From Cephalotus follicularis (Eukaryota > Streptophyta > Magnoliopsida > Oxalidales > Cephalotaceae), in the NCBI GenBank assembly GCA_001972305.1, contig BDDD01000893.1:310001-374000 (forward strand): a DNA stretch of 64,000 bases, read 5' to 3'. The position numbers and the translations under genes are program-made. Below are positions 33,514 to 45,780 of this stretch, in pieces. Below the pieces are notes generated by a model that was not told where the DNA came from, ran no database searches, and saw only the letters and a list, made by a program, of their open reading frames with translations. How positions within the stretch are numbered: the first letter of the stretch is position 1; every line of letters starts with the position of its first letter.

Positions 33514-33900
33514 TAAAAGTATGGATTAACTTTGATAAAAACAAGGAAAAATTTGTAGGGGTCATATCCTTTATAAAACACTATATTATATTATTTATAT
33601 CTATAGTGTAATAAATAATTTTCCAAAATATGTTATTCCATCTTCAGATCTGCTTATGAGTACACCAATTAGCAGATTGGTTTGAATAACTCGTAAGACT
33701 GGTTATGTTGTTGATTAAATGATCAGACCAGATTGACTCGATCGGTTTGCGACTCAATCAGCAACCCAGGGTTAGACTTTTCCTTTTTTGTTTCTCTTCA
33801 TAGAGATTCCCATTTAAGTCTTGGTGTTTCATTCTTGTCTCTTTAGCTGATTAACTCTCACAAAACGTCTCTTGTATAATTAAAGAAAGAGGATTCATAG

Positions 33901-34031
33901 CCACATTGTGACAAACGTTTATAGTTTGTCACCTTATTTTATATCACTCAATTAAAACATATTTCAAGACATTAGATGTAAATTAATTGAGTGGTATAAG
34001 ATAGAGTGGCAAGCGATAAGTTTACCACTAG
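33901..34031. mobile_element. MITE-like long inverted repeat
   Basis: Two arms of about 45 bases, 33910-33954 and 33984-34026, are near-complementary: TTATATCACTCAATTA on the left against TAATTGAGTGGTATAA on the right, continuing outwards as TTTGTCACC against AGTGGCAAGC. The spacer is about 30 bases. The shape suits a small palindromic MITE; I could not fix a duplication or superfamily. Confidence 0.65.
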
Positions 34032-34379
34032 GTGACACTCATAGTTAAATATTAGTTTTCTTAATGTAGTTTTTTTCCTTCTTAGTTATTGCATTCAATT
34101 AGAATCAGTAATCCTACTTAATTTTGTTTTTTTTTTCTTTTCATTTGACATTCTATCAATGTTGCATATTTTATTTAATATTTAATAAAGATTCTAATTG
34201 ATCCATTGGTTAAATCATTAACCCACCAATTAGTGGTCTTATGATCTGTATTGAATTGATAAATAACTTTAAGAGATAATCTAACAAGGGACTGACTTCA
34301 TTCGTTTTTTCAAAGTAAAAGAAATGTTATTTTAGTAATTTTGATTAATATTTTTTAAATATAAGGAATCTCTGTTTTA

Positions 34380-34413
34380 GAACCGTACGTGAGATTTTCA
34401 TCTCATATGACTC
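34380..34413 (-). ncRNA. Degenerate group II intron domain V (probable organelle DNA insert)
   Basis: On the minus strand the 34 bases have the shape of domain V of organelle group II introns: a stem TATGAGAT-GAAA-ATCTCA with a GAAA loop, a CG bulge, and ACGTACGGTTC closing the base. One base of the usual AGC triad is changed to AGT and the facing strand has CA changes, so it is decayed. Chloroplast or mitochondrial fragments often occur in plant nuclear DNA; I cannot tell which organelle or intron it came from. Confidence 0.6.
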
Positions 34414-35590
34414 CTCCTTTATGTGCATAATGAAAAATAAAAATACATAGAATCAAAAAAGATTGAAATATTTTTATCATGAACTGAGTGAGGCTAGTGT
34501 TTTTACAATAAAATTCTACCCAACCTCGTTGGATTTGATATGTTTAATCAATATAGATTATCCATACAAATTTTTAAGTCAAGCGGATAGCTCTAACTAG
34601 TTGACTATAATATACAAAATATGGCCGTTCTATAATATATTCATTTACAGCCTATTCAATGTAATATTTATAGATATCCAACTGATTTAAAAATTTGAAA
34701 GCATGATCTATAAAATTTAGAGATTATTAAATTTAATGATTAGATTTGAAAAATATTAATAATAAGTACTAAAATAATATTTTTCTTTCCTTTAGGAGAA
34801 AAAAAAATCTAAATTGGTCCCATTCAACAAAGAATTCCATAACGAAGCATATTAGTTATACGTTCTTATAGGAATTCCATAATTAATATTTCCTTATCAA
34901 AATAAAACATTCATATCTCCTACATTTTCTACACTATGGAAACGCAAGATCATTTCTATTTATAATATATGCCACTTCCCAAATCTGGAAAATATCCTAC
35001 ATGCTTAAAATTTTTGTTTGTGCTTCCTAGAAGCAAATCTATGGTGGGGGGTTAATTTTAAACATCATATTATTTATGTATGCAAGTGTAACGAAAGCAT
35101 TAATTGTTACTATAAGTTTACGTTGTGACTAACGTCATTCTTATGCGACCTATGCACAATTTTTCTTTTGATGTGGCCAGATGATGATGTTCTGTCAAAG
35201 ATTCTACGACATCTTGTTAAGAGTAGGCAAAATGAGAGGGCTATCTGTTAGATGAAGCCATCCACAGTAGGAAAGAGCTATCCGTGAGATGGAGCCGCCA
35301 TTGTAAAGGAATAAGTTGGATCCACCAAAAATGATGAGAGGTGACTATGCTACATACGAAAAGTTCAAGAACCTAATCACATAAGATGTCTTTTGATAGA
35401 TTAGTTGATGAATTAGTGAAAACTTCAAGGTTAAACATGTTATGCTTAGGACAATACCCTGATGGGTGACCTCTAGAAACTCTTACTAATTCATTGATAA
35501 TGACAAAACCGTATGTCCCACATGGAAATACATATGTATGGGCACTATATGTTCTGCGTGGAGAAAAGGCAAACAATTTCTCATATGATA
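34414..35590. other. AT-rich spacer, unassigned
   Basis: No gene. The part next to 34413 may extend the organelle fragment (to about 34520). Around 35440-35480 GATGGGTGACCTCTAGAAA resembles wording found in plant LTRs, but no element could be defined. Confidence 0.35.
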
Positions 35591-35619
35591 TAGGATCGAG
35601 TTGTTACAGATTCGGTCGC

Positions 35620-35912
35620 ACCTATTAGAGGTGTGTTTAAGAGTTAGACTATTATTTAGTTATAAGATTGTGTTATTTTATATATTACAGTGACATCTTG
35701 CTTATTCAATACATTTTATATATCTATGCATTATATTCGGTTAGTATAAATATAATGTAATAGACTCAGTTTAGACAGTTTTGATGTATTGAATTGAAGT
35801 ACATACTTCTTTTCCTAAATTATTCTTCTATTGTTCTCCCATTATTTCTTTTTATTTCTCATCCCTTTTCTTCTCTTTGATTGTTTTCCTACATTAAGTG
35901 GTATCAAAGAAA
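35620..35912 (+). repeat. LTR-like fragment with primer-site-like end
   Basis: About 280 bases ending TTTTCCTACA at 35894, followed by AGTGGTATCAAAG (35898-35910), a diverged form of the tRNA-Met primer site. A second, weaker copy of its tail (CTAAATTATTCTTC.ATTG.TCTCCCA, then a GTGGTCATTGG stretch) lies at 40851-40950, so the two may be LTR remains around the decayed gypsy at 39014-40800. Low certainty. Confidence 0.35.
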
Positions 35913-38900
35913 ACTTCGATCCTACAACCCAAAAACCCTAGAAAAACTTCACAACAAAAGAAAAAACAAACAAACCCTAACTGTCGTACTCCACCACACA
36001 TCTTCCATCAAAATGAGTCCCTATCACCCCACCTTCCATGCAAATTGAAACTCTAGTTGTCGACAAACCCTCTGAAACCAATGTTGGAATTTCCTCTCCA
36101 TCGAACACCACTCACGCACTACCAACATTTAAATCACATTTTCCATCTTCGATCACAGAAAACCATGATTATTCAACGAGACGCGCTAACCAATCTTTTC
36201 CACACCAGTACACGTCAACAACCATGCCAACAATTTTCAGTCATCCATTTCTACCTAATTTTGATGATCTAAGTGTGATTTTGTGGCCGGTTTAGCCATA
36301 TTCTGCTTTAATTATCAATTTCAACTAGATTAGCTTAAACCGTTCATTATAAAGTTGATTAAATTCTTACGTTATTACTTGATTAATATTAATTTGGTTA
36401 AGCAAAATCAGCTTATTTGACAAAAAAAGGATAAAAAATGGAAAGAAAAAAACACCCGGTTTACGAGATTCTACCTCTTGTCCTTTATATACATTCGTAC
36501 TTTCTTTCCTTGCGAACTTGACAAATCGGTGCCATAAATTTCTTTGTTTATTTGATGTTCATTATATTAAGTTAAATTGACATTATTTGTGATAATCTTA
36601 CATTCTCATCATTCTATTTTGTCCTTTAAAAAAATTCCCAAAATAGTGCATTGACCATTTGTATCACCTCCCCAGACACTAAAGCAAAGCATTAACTCAC
36701 TTCATGCCTCAATAGTTGATTTGCATACAGAATTTACACATGTCTTGTGGACTTTAGGAAACAATTCAATCGAGAACCCTATAGATGAGACTACTAGTCA
36801 ACTATACCACACACCTTACTCTTAAGGGTCAGTCCAAAATCCTTCCTAATCGTAACGCAGTTGTAGCGTCATGTAGGATAGTCAAGCACCTAGGCCTTAG
36901 ATTATGAAGGAAAAAACATTTTTTTGTGGTCAGAATGGACGGAAACCCTAGGAAAACACAAAGGTACATGCATCTATGGTAGGGGATATAATTTTGATTT
37001 TTAACGAAGCGGTCGTAATCCCCTAGCCCCTAAGTTAGTTGATCTCGAGCACAAACAAATGGCATGAATGTTGTCCACATTCCAACTGAACAAACTCGAA
37101 GATCACCATACCAAACTATATGATCAAATGGCACCACTAACATGCATAAGGTACGGCCAAAACCAAGAGGAGAATTAAGGGACCTTACCAATATTGGAGG
37201 CTCCTTCTATTTCCTAGTACAATCGTGGATAGCTCCTTTCCAAACGCACGAATGACTAGAAAAACCTGGTGCCACTTTTGCTTGCTCCAACCCAGACAAA
37301 TAAGGTTCACCATAAGCTCAAATAAATTTTTTCAAACTTTAATCCATGCTATGTAAACGACTACCAAGATTAATTTAATCTCAAAGGAAGGTTAGTTGCT
37401 TGAAGAGCTTGAACACCTAATCTATTAGCCAAGAAAGGAGAAACAAAATTGATAAAGAAAATCAATCTTGCTCCACCCTAAGTCGCCATTAGGTCTTGGC
37501 ATAGTAAAATCAAGAAGAAGAAGATGGAAGGATAAGAAGATCGATCTTGCTCCACCCTAGGTTTCTTGAAAAAAATCCTCTCTTCTTCAATTTTGAAGTG
37601 TTGGCCGAATTTTGCCACACCCTTTTCTCTTATCTTTTTATCTTGCAACTTCTCCTTTATATATATGTATAGGTATGGGAGAATAAGACACGTGGCACCA
37701 TCCAAATGGTCCACATCTCTCACTTACACTCATATATACATAAATGGTACTCGATTTTACTAGTTTGCCACCAAGAGATAAATTTCTAACATTTATCAAG
37801 TTATTATTATCGGAAGGCACCCAAAAGCCCGAGTCAATATCGAAAGTGTCGATAAATTAAAAACCCTCAAGGCTCAGTATAGCCATATTAAGTAGTTCCT
37901 AGCTTACTTAATTTTCCATGGACTAATATCCAATATTATCCAAGTGAGGAGAAATTAATCTAATTAATTTTGTCTTTAATTATCATACATTTGTATAACC
38001 CGTGACCTATCCTGTCATCAGTTACCATGTACTTTAATCCCTCGTCATCATTGGCTCTCACTGAGGTCAAGGGCATGGATCTGTGATAACCCTAGTTTTA
38101 CCTCAGTAACTATATATCTATGCGCAACTATAACTTTCAATAAACCTTCCCAAAGATCCAATTTTCATTCTACCCAACCCCGGACAAATATTTTATCAGT
38201 CTATACTTTATAGTATAGCCAACCACCTTTGCTCACGTCTGTCTATCCCATTTTGCGCACTCGCTTATATTCATGTGAATTCCATCAAGCCCAAAATCCA
38301 CATGTTTGTTAGTCCCGTAGAAGAACTGAGTAGGGTAGAGATCAAAGAAATGCAGTCTTTACATAATATAAAGCAGTCGTTTAGGTCTAAGGATCAGACA
38401 AGTCCTCCATGGACCTACTAAGTACCTAACACCTATACACTACAATTAGGAATCACTATTGACATAAAAATAGCGACTATCCATATAGTGTTCCTATACC
38501 GGTCCTATTTAGTGTACATGCTCCAAGAAAGTACCCCATACTAGCCCTATTGTTTCTTACATATGGTAGTGATATTCTCCATCCTTCAACCCTCGAGAGC
38601 AGGCATAGTACGCGTAAGTCTATCTGGCTCACTAATACCCTTCTTAGAGAACCTATGACTTTGAATAGTTTAGTCACAAGGATTAATGGAGCCAGTCACA
38701 CAACTCCATGCCAGACATCCAACCTTTTATGACCGGACATCATATGTGAAAGCATGTATTATAAAATTAAACTACTTCAATTACAAGATAAATCACATAT
38801 GATATTAATGCCACAGTAAATTAATAAAAGCATATATCATATAGATATGGAATAAGACTGTATATACAATGACAAGCGCGAGTACTAAACAACCATTCAA

Positions 38901-39013
38901 TGGCTCGACAAGGCATCTACTCTGACAGACTAAACACCTCCTGTTTTGGGAGTGGCAAGAGAATTTAGTGGCCAAGTTCCTATATGAACCATTATAGGAG
39001 GCTAGGGTTAATG
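35913..39013. other. Unassigned, retroelement-like DNA without a gene
   Basis: Nothing with a recognisable protein domain. A Ser/Thr/Pro-rich open frame at 36038-36295 follows the primer-like site and could be a leader-proximal gag start, but has no diagnostic motif. Around 37000-38750 the sequence has repeated phrases (CTTGCTCCACCCTA at 37467 and 37549) and LTR-like wording, without clear borders. Confidence 0.35.
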
Positions 39014-39610
39014 ATTATTAACAACGTTCTAGTTACCAGGATAGGCAAACTCCATCTAGGTAGGTTCGAGCAGGATGAGTACACAAAGATGACCAAGAGA
39101 GTCAAGATAGACGTGAGATCATATGATGAGAAACTAGATCCTACCACGTTCATGGTTTGGTGGGATTATATGGATGACTACTTTTAATGGTATAGGATTA
39201 GAACCTAGACAGAGTCCTGTTTGCCAAAGTAAAGATACGATCAACCAAGAAATTTGGCACAATATCCAATTGACTTGAGAGCACCTAAGACAACAGCCTA
39301 TCACAGAGTGGAGATACATGCTTATCTCCCTCGAAAATATATCTCACTCCAACTTCTTGTAATCACCTATACATGGAACTCCTCAATCTTAGGCAAACTT
39401 CCAAGGTCACTACTTACATATAGAACAATTAGAGTAAGTTAGAAAACTGTATGTGCGTAACTGAGGACTCTTGTCAAAGAGTTGCTAGGTTTATCAATGG
39501 GCGTAGAGAGGATATAAGGAGGAAGGTCGAACTGTACTCACCAGAGGCTTCTCAAAAAGCCTTTGCTATTGAGCATTATTTTAGGACCCTTCATAGATCG
39601 GTATCTTAAG
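39014..39610 (+). pseudogene. Ty3/gypsy gag remnant, plus strand
   Basis: Across several frames the plus strand shows KRVKIDVRSYDEKLDPTTF and WWDYMDDYF (39090-39187), matching the start of a gag capsid domain. At about 39470-39605 it shows VARFINGRREDIRRKVELYSP with KAFAIEHYFRTLHRS, matching its end. Stops and frame changes between the blocks show long decay. The protease and reverse transcriptase pieces that follow are in the right order and orientation for one element. Confidence 0.72.
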
Positions 39611-39989
39611 TGAGTGAGCCATGACAATTTTGGTCTTTTTTACAGTCTAGGGTAGTTCTGCAATCTAGAGTCCTACCAACACCAGTTCCATTAGGAACAT
39701 TGTAGCTTCACCAATCAGTCATCCTAATGGTCCTTTTAGTGGTCAAGTGTACAATAGTTCTTCTATCTAGTTTCATCATTGTCATGCTCGAGGTCAAATT
39801 GCAGCTCGTTGTCCTTGGTGAGCTTTAACCTTAGAGTGTGAATTCACCAACACTTGCGACTGAAACCCAAATTTTAGATCCTATCGAATGTTCTGGTGAA
39901 GAAGGTGAGTTAGCAAAAGATATGGGAGGAGAGGGTGACCAATTAGACACAATTCAATGCAACTCATCCCCCAATTTGAGTGAAGACTA

Positions 39990-40440
39990 GTGGAAGAGGA
40001 AGACTATTTTTCGTGCCTTCATTAGATGTGGGGATAGATAATGCAAGTTAGTCATTGATAATGGGAGTTACTTGAACATTGTGTCTAAAACTGCCATAGG
40101 TCTCCTTAACATGAAAGTGGAGCCACATCCTAAACAATTTTGAGTAGCCTGGTTTGATAAGACTACCTTACCAATTCCTAAGAGATGTTTAGTGCCTATT
40201 CGGATGGGTGATTATGATGAGAGGGTGTATTGCGATGTCTTATCTATGAATGTTGCTCATGTCTTGTTAGGTCATCCCTGGTTATTTGACCTTGACGTGA
40301 CCAATCATGGTAGGAATAATATTTGTCTTTAGGTACAAGGGTAATAACATCATTCTTAACCCTTCGAAACATGTCGCTAAAGACGTTAAATCTAAAATCA
40401 AGTTGCCTCCAAAGGTCCTTGTTAAGAAGAGTCTTCACAT
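39990..40440 (+). pseudogene. Ty3/gypsy protease remnant
   Basis: KLVIDNGSYLNIVSKTAIGLLNMKVEPHP has the aspartic protease active-site region with Asp-Asn-Gly-Ser. LPIPKRCLVPIRMGDYDERVYCDVLSMNVAHVLLGHPWLFDLDVTNHGR continues to the second signature, LLG-PWL. A stop precedes VAWFDKTT. After it KYKGNNIILNPSK-like text leads to the reverse transcriptase. The protease sequence differs from that of elements A and C, so this is another gypsy lineage, probably also a chromovirus. Confidence 0.75.
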
Positions 40441-40519
40441 ATTAGAACAAAGGAACTTTGAGCAATATTCAACAGAGGAGAGTCTTCCTAAAGATTCAAC
40501 TCAACCAGTTAGTTTCCTG

Positions 40520-40805
40520 AGATAGTGGAGTTTTTAGGTGAGTTTCTCGATGTCACACCTGATGAACTCCCTAGTGAGCTACCGCCTATGAGAGATATTT
40601 GGCATGCCTTCGTTTTAGTGCCCAAGCCCACACTCCTTAATCTTCCACACCACAGGTTAAATACTAAGGAGTGTGCCGAATTGAAAAGACAAGAAACTTT
40701 TGGGAAGGGCTTTGTGAGACATAGTCTTAGTCTTTGTGAGGTGCTGACCCCAAAGAAGGATGGATGTTGCAGGATATGTATCCATAGTCGAACTATCAAT
40801 ATATG
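40520..40805 (+). pseudogene. Ty3/gypsy reverse transcriptase N-terminus, truncated
   Basis: FLGEFLDVTPDELPSELPPMRDIWHAF, then LPHHRLNTKECAELKRQ, then VLTPKKDGCCRICIHSRTIN. These are the lead-in and fingers of a gypsy reverse transcriptase. The sequence ends just after the SRTIN block, well before the catalytic box, and passes into LTR-like AT-rich DNA. Confidence 0.75.
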
Positions 40806-43327
40806 CTTAGTTTTGACAATTTTGAATAAACTGAATTACAGACTTAATTCCCTAAATTATTCTTCGATTGCTCTCCCAAGTTTTCCTAAATCACTGGATT
40901 TTAACCGCATGTAGAATTCACATTAGTTCCATACAAAGTGGTCATTGGTGCCTAGGATTGTAGAAACTGATGAGAGAAGTTAATCATCTCAAATCCACGA
41001 ATAAAATTGAAGCTTCAAATATGTATTCTTGAGAGAAGAAGGAAACCGTTAAATTAATTGACTGTATTCTTGACAAGCTTTCTCCATGTAATTTCTGAAA
41101 AAAATTACCTAGTAATACCATTAAATTGATATGCGCAAAATAGTAACCTCTAATTACTCCATACCAGAAAGAAAGCGCAAAATAAATCATCCACACAAAT
41201 ACTAGCACAAGGATAGCCCAAAATATAACCAGTAAGGATCATAATAACCTATATACATAAACTAAAGTGGTTCAAGGAATCAAATGAAATTCTAGGAAGA
41301 TAAGCACTATGAGAAATCGCTTCATCAAGTTTTGTCCTTATGGGTTTCATTGGATGCAAGGCAAGCACTTTAATTCTTTGCCATGCTTTGGAACCTATGC
41401 ACAAAATTAGTGGAGCATAAAGTTGGTTGATACTATTTCTTTATGTACAATATTTAAGTACGTAGTCTTCCCTGGAAATCTAATTAAATGATATGTCGAT
41501 CACACAGTATGTCGTTTTCTCTAATTCCAAGGTGAAGACACTGACTTGTGAACGAAAGATTATAATGGTAAGTGATAATATATAGTGGCACTTAGCATCG
41601 TAATATTTAAATCATACACGCAAAAGTTGTAATCAAAGATGCATCTCAAAAGGTTTAAAATCAATTGATTTCATTTTCATTTGTTATTTCTCATTCTGAC
41701 ATCACCACCATCACTAGAAACCTTAATATTCTAATTGAGATTCTTATAACTGCGTGATTATTAGAGTAACGATGAAGGAGATATATATCAGATATCACTG
41801 AAGCCAAATTAATGGACAATAAGCAGAATTTATGCAGAAAGATAAAGGGCACTAGAGCGGAAGCAGAAGGTATCTGCATGGCAGTTTTAGCTGCAAAGAA
41901 CTCATGACTGAACGTATCTTCACCAAATAGATATATAGTAATCGGTTTCTCCCATTCTTAGAAAATCAAGTATAATCTAATGCTTAGTATGTGATCTCCT
42001 GGATACAATGGCCATAAGATATCAAGCACGGTACCTAAATTGTACTGTCCCTACAAGTTCCAAAACATATCATAACAGTGTCGGAATCTGAGTAAACCCC
42101 CATGAAACCAATGTTGTAAGCTGAATATCTATATAATTAATGACTCTTTCGTCTCTGGAAAAGCTATATATTAATCTACACTAGAGTGAACAAAACTAAA
42201 CTCTCTCCTTTCGCCATAAGATTAGATTTGAATATATAATAGGACTACCTGCTTCAGAAATTTGGATAACTGGTTTCGTCTTTATATAAAAATTTTAAAT
42301 TGTCTAGTATGAATAATAATAATATACATAAATAAATATTTCGGAGAGAAGAGTAGTAAAGTACTAGACTTGTCAATGGACAAGTTGATTGGTTTTTTGA
42401 TGTATCTCTACTGCATCACAAAAGTTTAGAAGAGGAGAGAGGAACTCAATGAATTAAAACCGGAGCTGGATTTGATTCCCAAAACGAAGAACTAAATTAT
42501 TAATAAAGCTTGAACATTAATGCAACTCGTGTTGGTCAGGCAGCAACACAGGTCCATCAGGCAAGAAGAATCCCCATTGAGAAAACCCCTTAATTGCTCT
42601 TTATTTTACTTTTATACACTGTTATATTCAGAAAACAATGCAAGAAGAAGAAAATAAAGAAGAAAAGGCACACACAATCCCATGCCACCCAATACCTGAG
42701 TACCATCTTCTTAAATTAATCATGTATTATAGTGAGTACAACCAAGAAAAACAAATGAAACGACTGTAATAATATATATTGTAAACAAAGAAAGAAGGAA
42801 AAATATATTTATACTACTACATACGTATCAATTGGTCTAAAACTGGAACCCAAATGATATCCAAAGCAATGACAGATAGAAAGAAAAGAAGAAGAAGAAA
42901 ACCCTAGATTATTTCTCAGTACCACTGAGAGTTCAGTAAGTACCAGTATTTACACATTGTGAACATACCATCCTCAATTAAACCATTACTTATAAAGAAG
43001 TAGAAAGTATCACAATGAACATGAAGACTATTTCCATGTGACGTCCAAGAAGCACTACAAAAACTCAAAACAAAGAAAAGGAATAAACCTAAAAATTAAC
43101 ATTAACAGAAAAAGAAGAAGAAAGGAAGAAACAAAGACAATGGTGATGATAATGACAGTACATAAATTTTCCTGACCTTTTTATGATATGATCCAATAAG
43201 CTTCTTCTCTCTCTCTCTCTCCCCATACCCAATATGCAAACTTTGCTCCATTTAACACATCTACGATCCCACTTCACTAGATCACAAATATACCAAAACC
43301 AACCCCAACGCCCTACGTTAGTCCTTC
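40806..43327. other. Intergenic region downstream of the AHL gene
   Basis: No second gene was found; short open frames lack domains. The last few hundred bases (about 42950-43327) are the expected 3' UTR region of the minus-strand AHL gene, with a CT run at 43202-43221. No clear poly(A) signal could be singled out in this AT-rich DNA. Confidence 0.5.
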
Positions 43328-44170
43328 TCAAAAGGTAGGCCTGCCACCAGAATTCCCCGCCCACCCATCTACTGGCAACTGCACATTAGGAGGCATACTT
43401 AGCGGCAAATTAAAGAAAGGCAGCCCACCAGCTCCACCACCAGCTCCTCCATCCGCAAAGCCGCCTCCACCTTGCACCTGCATCTGCTGCTGTTGCTGCT
43501 CATCATCATCCAACGGCAGCCTCTCGTACGCCACATTGGTGAACGAAGCAGCAATCACAATCACAGGCCCCGCCGCAGTCAGCTCCCCAACAACACTCCC
43601 CCCCACCACCTGCCCCTGCCCTCCCGCCAAAAAAATGGTTAGGCTAGTCGCACCGGGAGGTGCAGGTGGCGGCAGAAACGAACCTGAGAGAGACAGTATC
43701 TCGAACCTTCCATGAAGCGTCACTATGGCTCCCGGTGCAGCCGGTTGCCTGATGCTTACGTTAGTGACCGTACCACTACCACTCAAGATACAGATTCCAC
43801 GTTGGCGTCTCCGCGCGTAGTTAGCAACGCAATCGAACACATCACAGCCGTTGCCAACTTCAAGAATGTGAGCGCGCAAAATGTTTGCGCTCTCGCGCGT
43901 GATGATCACCGGTGGTTTGGGTTTGTTCTTTGAACCAGGAGGTCTCCCTCTTGGCCTGCGACCCACGATGTCTCCTTGACAGGAATTTGCGGCCGCGAGC
44001 TCTAGACCTGCATGTACGTTTTCGTCGTGGGCAGAGAACTGACCCCCGATATTTGAACCGACTCTGATTGATTCGTGGTCATCGGGTTCGGGTTGGTGTT
44101 GGAGTTGGAGGTCAGGTCTGTGGAGCTGGTGAACGTAACGAGGAGCAGTGCCTAAATCCAAACCAGCCAT
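43328..44170 (-). CDS. AHL23-like: AT-hook motif nuclear-localized protein, AHL23-like
   Basis: A 280-residue intronless protein. In order it has: an N-terminus [20 protein letters not shown]; an acidic/polar linker; a single AT-hook near residues 70-82 ([17 protein letters not shown]), which binds the minor groove of AT-rich DNA; and a PPC/DUF296 domain from about 87 to 220. The PPC domain contains [34 protein letters not shown] and [13 protein letters not shown]. The tail has a Gln run, a Gly-rich stretch and LPFFNLP near the end. One type-I AT-hook plus a PPC domain, and no intron, define clade A AHL proteins; the N-terminal phrase and LPFFNLP tail are those of the AHL21/AHL23 group. Known members are nuclear, form complexes through the PPC domain and regulate growth, flowering or floral patterning. 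It ends with TGA at 43328-43330. It appears intact and is the only clear host gene here. Confidence 0.95.
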   Translation of the reverse strand: MAGLDLGTAPRYVHQLHRPDLQLQHQPEPDDHESIRVGSNIGGQFSAHDENVHAGLELAAANSCQGDIVGRRPRGRPPGSKNKPKPPVIITRESANILRAHILEVGNGCDVFDCVANYARRRQRGICILSGSGTVTNVSIRQPAAPGAIVTLHGRFEILSLSGSFLPPPAPPGATSLTIFLAGGQGQVVGGSVVGELTAAGPVIVIAASFTNVAYERLPLDDDEQQQQQMQVQGGGGFADGGAGGGAGGLPFFNLPLSMPPNVQLPVDGWAGNSGGRPTF

Positions 44171-44415
44171 GAAACATCAAAAAGAAAACAGAAAACAAGG
44201 AAAATAGTATTTAATTTTTTGGTGGGTTTTTTTAAGAGATTAAAAACTGTTTTGGGGTTTGATTTTTTTGTGTATTTTAAGAAACATGAAGTGGAAAATA
44301 AATTAAATAAAGAAGAAATAAAAAAAATTGGAAAGGAAAGTGAAAGGAGGGGAGGCTCCGGGACTCGATGATTAATAGATTTTGATTTAAATATAGAGAA
44401 AGAGATAATTAAAGA

Positions 44416-44416
44416 A

Positions 44417-44448
<32 letters not shown>
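44416..44448 (-). promoter_or_regulatory. Candidate TATA box and CT-repeat upstream of the AHL gene
   Basis: On the minus strand a CT run (44448-44428) is followed by TATATATAT (44427-44417), about 250 bases before the start codon. TATA box with adjacent CT/GA repeat is a common plant core-promoter layout. The transcription start is not known, and the GA and AT runs could also be plain microsatellites. Confidence 0.45.
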
Positions 44449-44849
44449 GGATTATATTTTTGAAAAGAGAAGAAAGGAGGATGAGTGCAGAGAAAGAAAG
44501 GCAGGAAGGAGGATGGAGAGGGAGACAAGGTCTAAAAACGCAGCCATTTCTCCTTGTCCAAAAAGTTTAAATGTATAAATTCAATATTAATTAGTAGAAG
44601 TTATTTATTTTTTTGTTTGCTCTTCTTGTTTTGAGACAGAAGACAGACCCAACTCTCATGAATAAGTGTTTGGAGACAACGCGTTAAAAGAATTTCTCCA
44701 AAAAATATTGTAACTTAAAACACCACGGAAAAAAGTATCAATTTTATCTTTATTCTTGTTTATAATTAACATATTATTTTGTAAATTAAAAAATAGATGA
44801 CCAAATTAATCAATAATTGCAGGGTCTCTTTAAACTTTATAAATAAAGC
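44449..44849. other. Upstream region of the AHL gene
   Basis: AT-rich with purine-rich stretches; no gene. It is the likely promoter-proximal DNA of the AHL gene. Confidence 0.5.
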
Positions 44850-45188
44850 CCATGTTTGATAATGTTTTTGCATTAACAAAAACATTTTTCGGTTTCAATT
44901 TAGTGTTTGGTAAAACTCTAGCAAAAGTACTTTTGTTTTTAAAATGAATCAAAACATTTTTCAAACTGGCATGTTGAGGTCAGATCGAAAAGTATTTTTT
45001 GTCAACCACATGTTTTAACTTGCAAAGAATTTTTATGAATTTTAATATTTGACAAAAAAAAATTATGATGTCTACAACAGTTTCAAAAATATATTTACCA
45101 AACACATATTCACTGCAAAAGCACTTTTGATAACATCAACTTTTAAAAAATAATTTTACGAAATACACAACATTATCAAGCAGAGCGA
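44850..45188. mobile_element. MITE-like element upstream of the AHL gene
   Basis: The left end TGTTTGATAATGTT (44853-44866) and the right end AACATTATCAAGCA (45169-45182) are inverted copies. Inside, TTTTTGCATTAACAAAAAC and GCAAAAGCACTTTTGATAAC give further local palindromes. About 340 bases, no open frame. It lies roughly 700 bases upstream of the AHL start codon. Confidence 0.6.
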
Positions 45189-45780
45189 AAGTACTATATG
45201 ATTGATTTTTTTTAGGAGAAATGTAATCACATTTTTAATTCTTAGGTTTCACATTCTTATGAGGAATCACATTACTCTTTAGTTCAATAATATTGATTTT
45301 TCAAATGTTTCATTCTAGTACTTGGTTCAACATAAAAATGTTATACAAATCTAAATAAAAATCTTATAATACTATGATTATATAATCGTATTAGATTACC
45401 ATAATTTATTTCTAATCAAAGATTATATGGATATACATTGTATTAGTATTATATATATGTGTGTGTGTGTATGTGTGAAGTGGTTATGCTTGACATAACA
45501 TACTAAAAAATATGCTACGTCATTAAAACACTGTAGTTTTATGTATTGATTTAAACCACACTTAAGATATAATAAGTTTTTATAGGAATCACTTGCCCAC
45601 GTTTTATGGGTAAGCTATTCCCTTTGGAATAAAACACTCCAAAGATGATTAATAGTTACCCGAATCAAATTCCGGTATGTGAGGGAATCTTATAAATATT
45701 CCTGAGAATGTTGGAGAATTCTCTGAACTAAACACTACGTATATATTAATGTGTTTAGATTCTTGATTTATATTTTAACA
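45189..45780. other. AT-rich spacer
   Basis: No gene. A short (GT)n run lies at 45457-45472. Confidence 0.6.

Noticed and set aside
36038..36295. 85-residue Ser/Thr/Pro-rich frame as a gene
   Set aside because: No recognisable domain; could be a gag start but unsupported. Mentioned only within the unassigned region.
43712..43933. Plus-strand frame inside the AHL gene
   Set aside because: Shadow of the AHL coding frame on the opposite strand.
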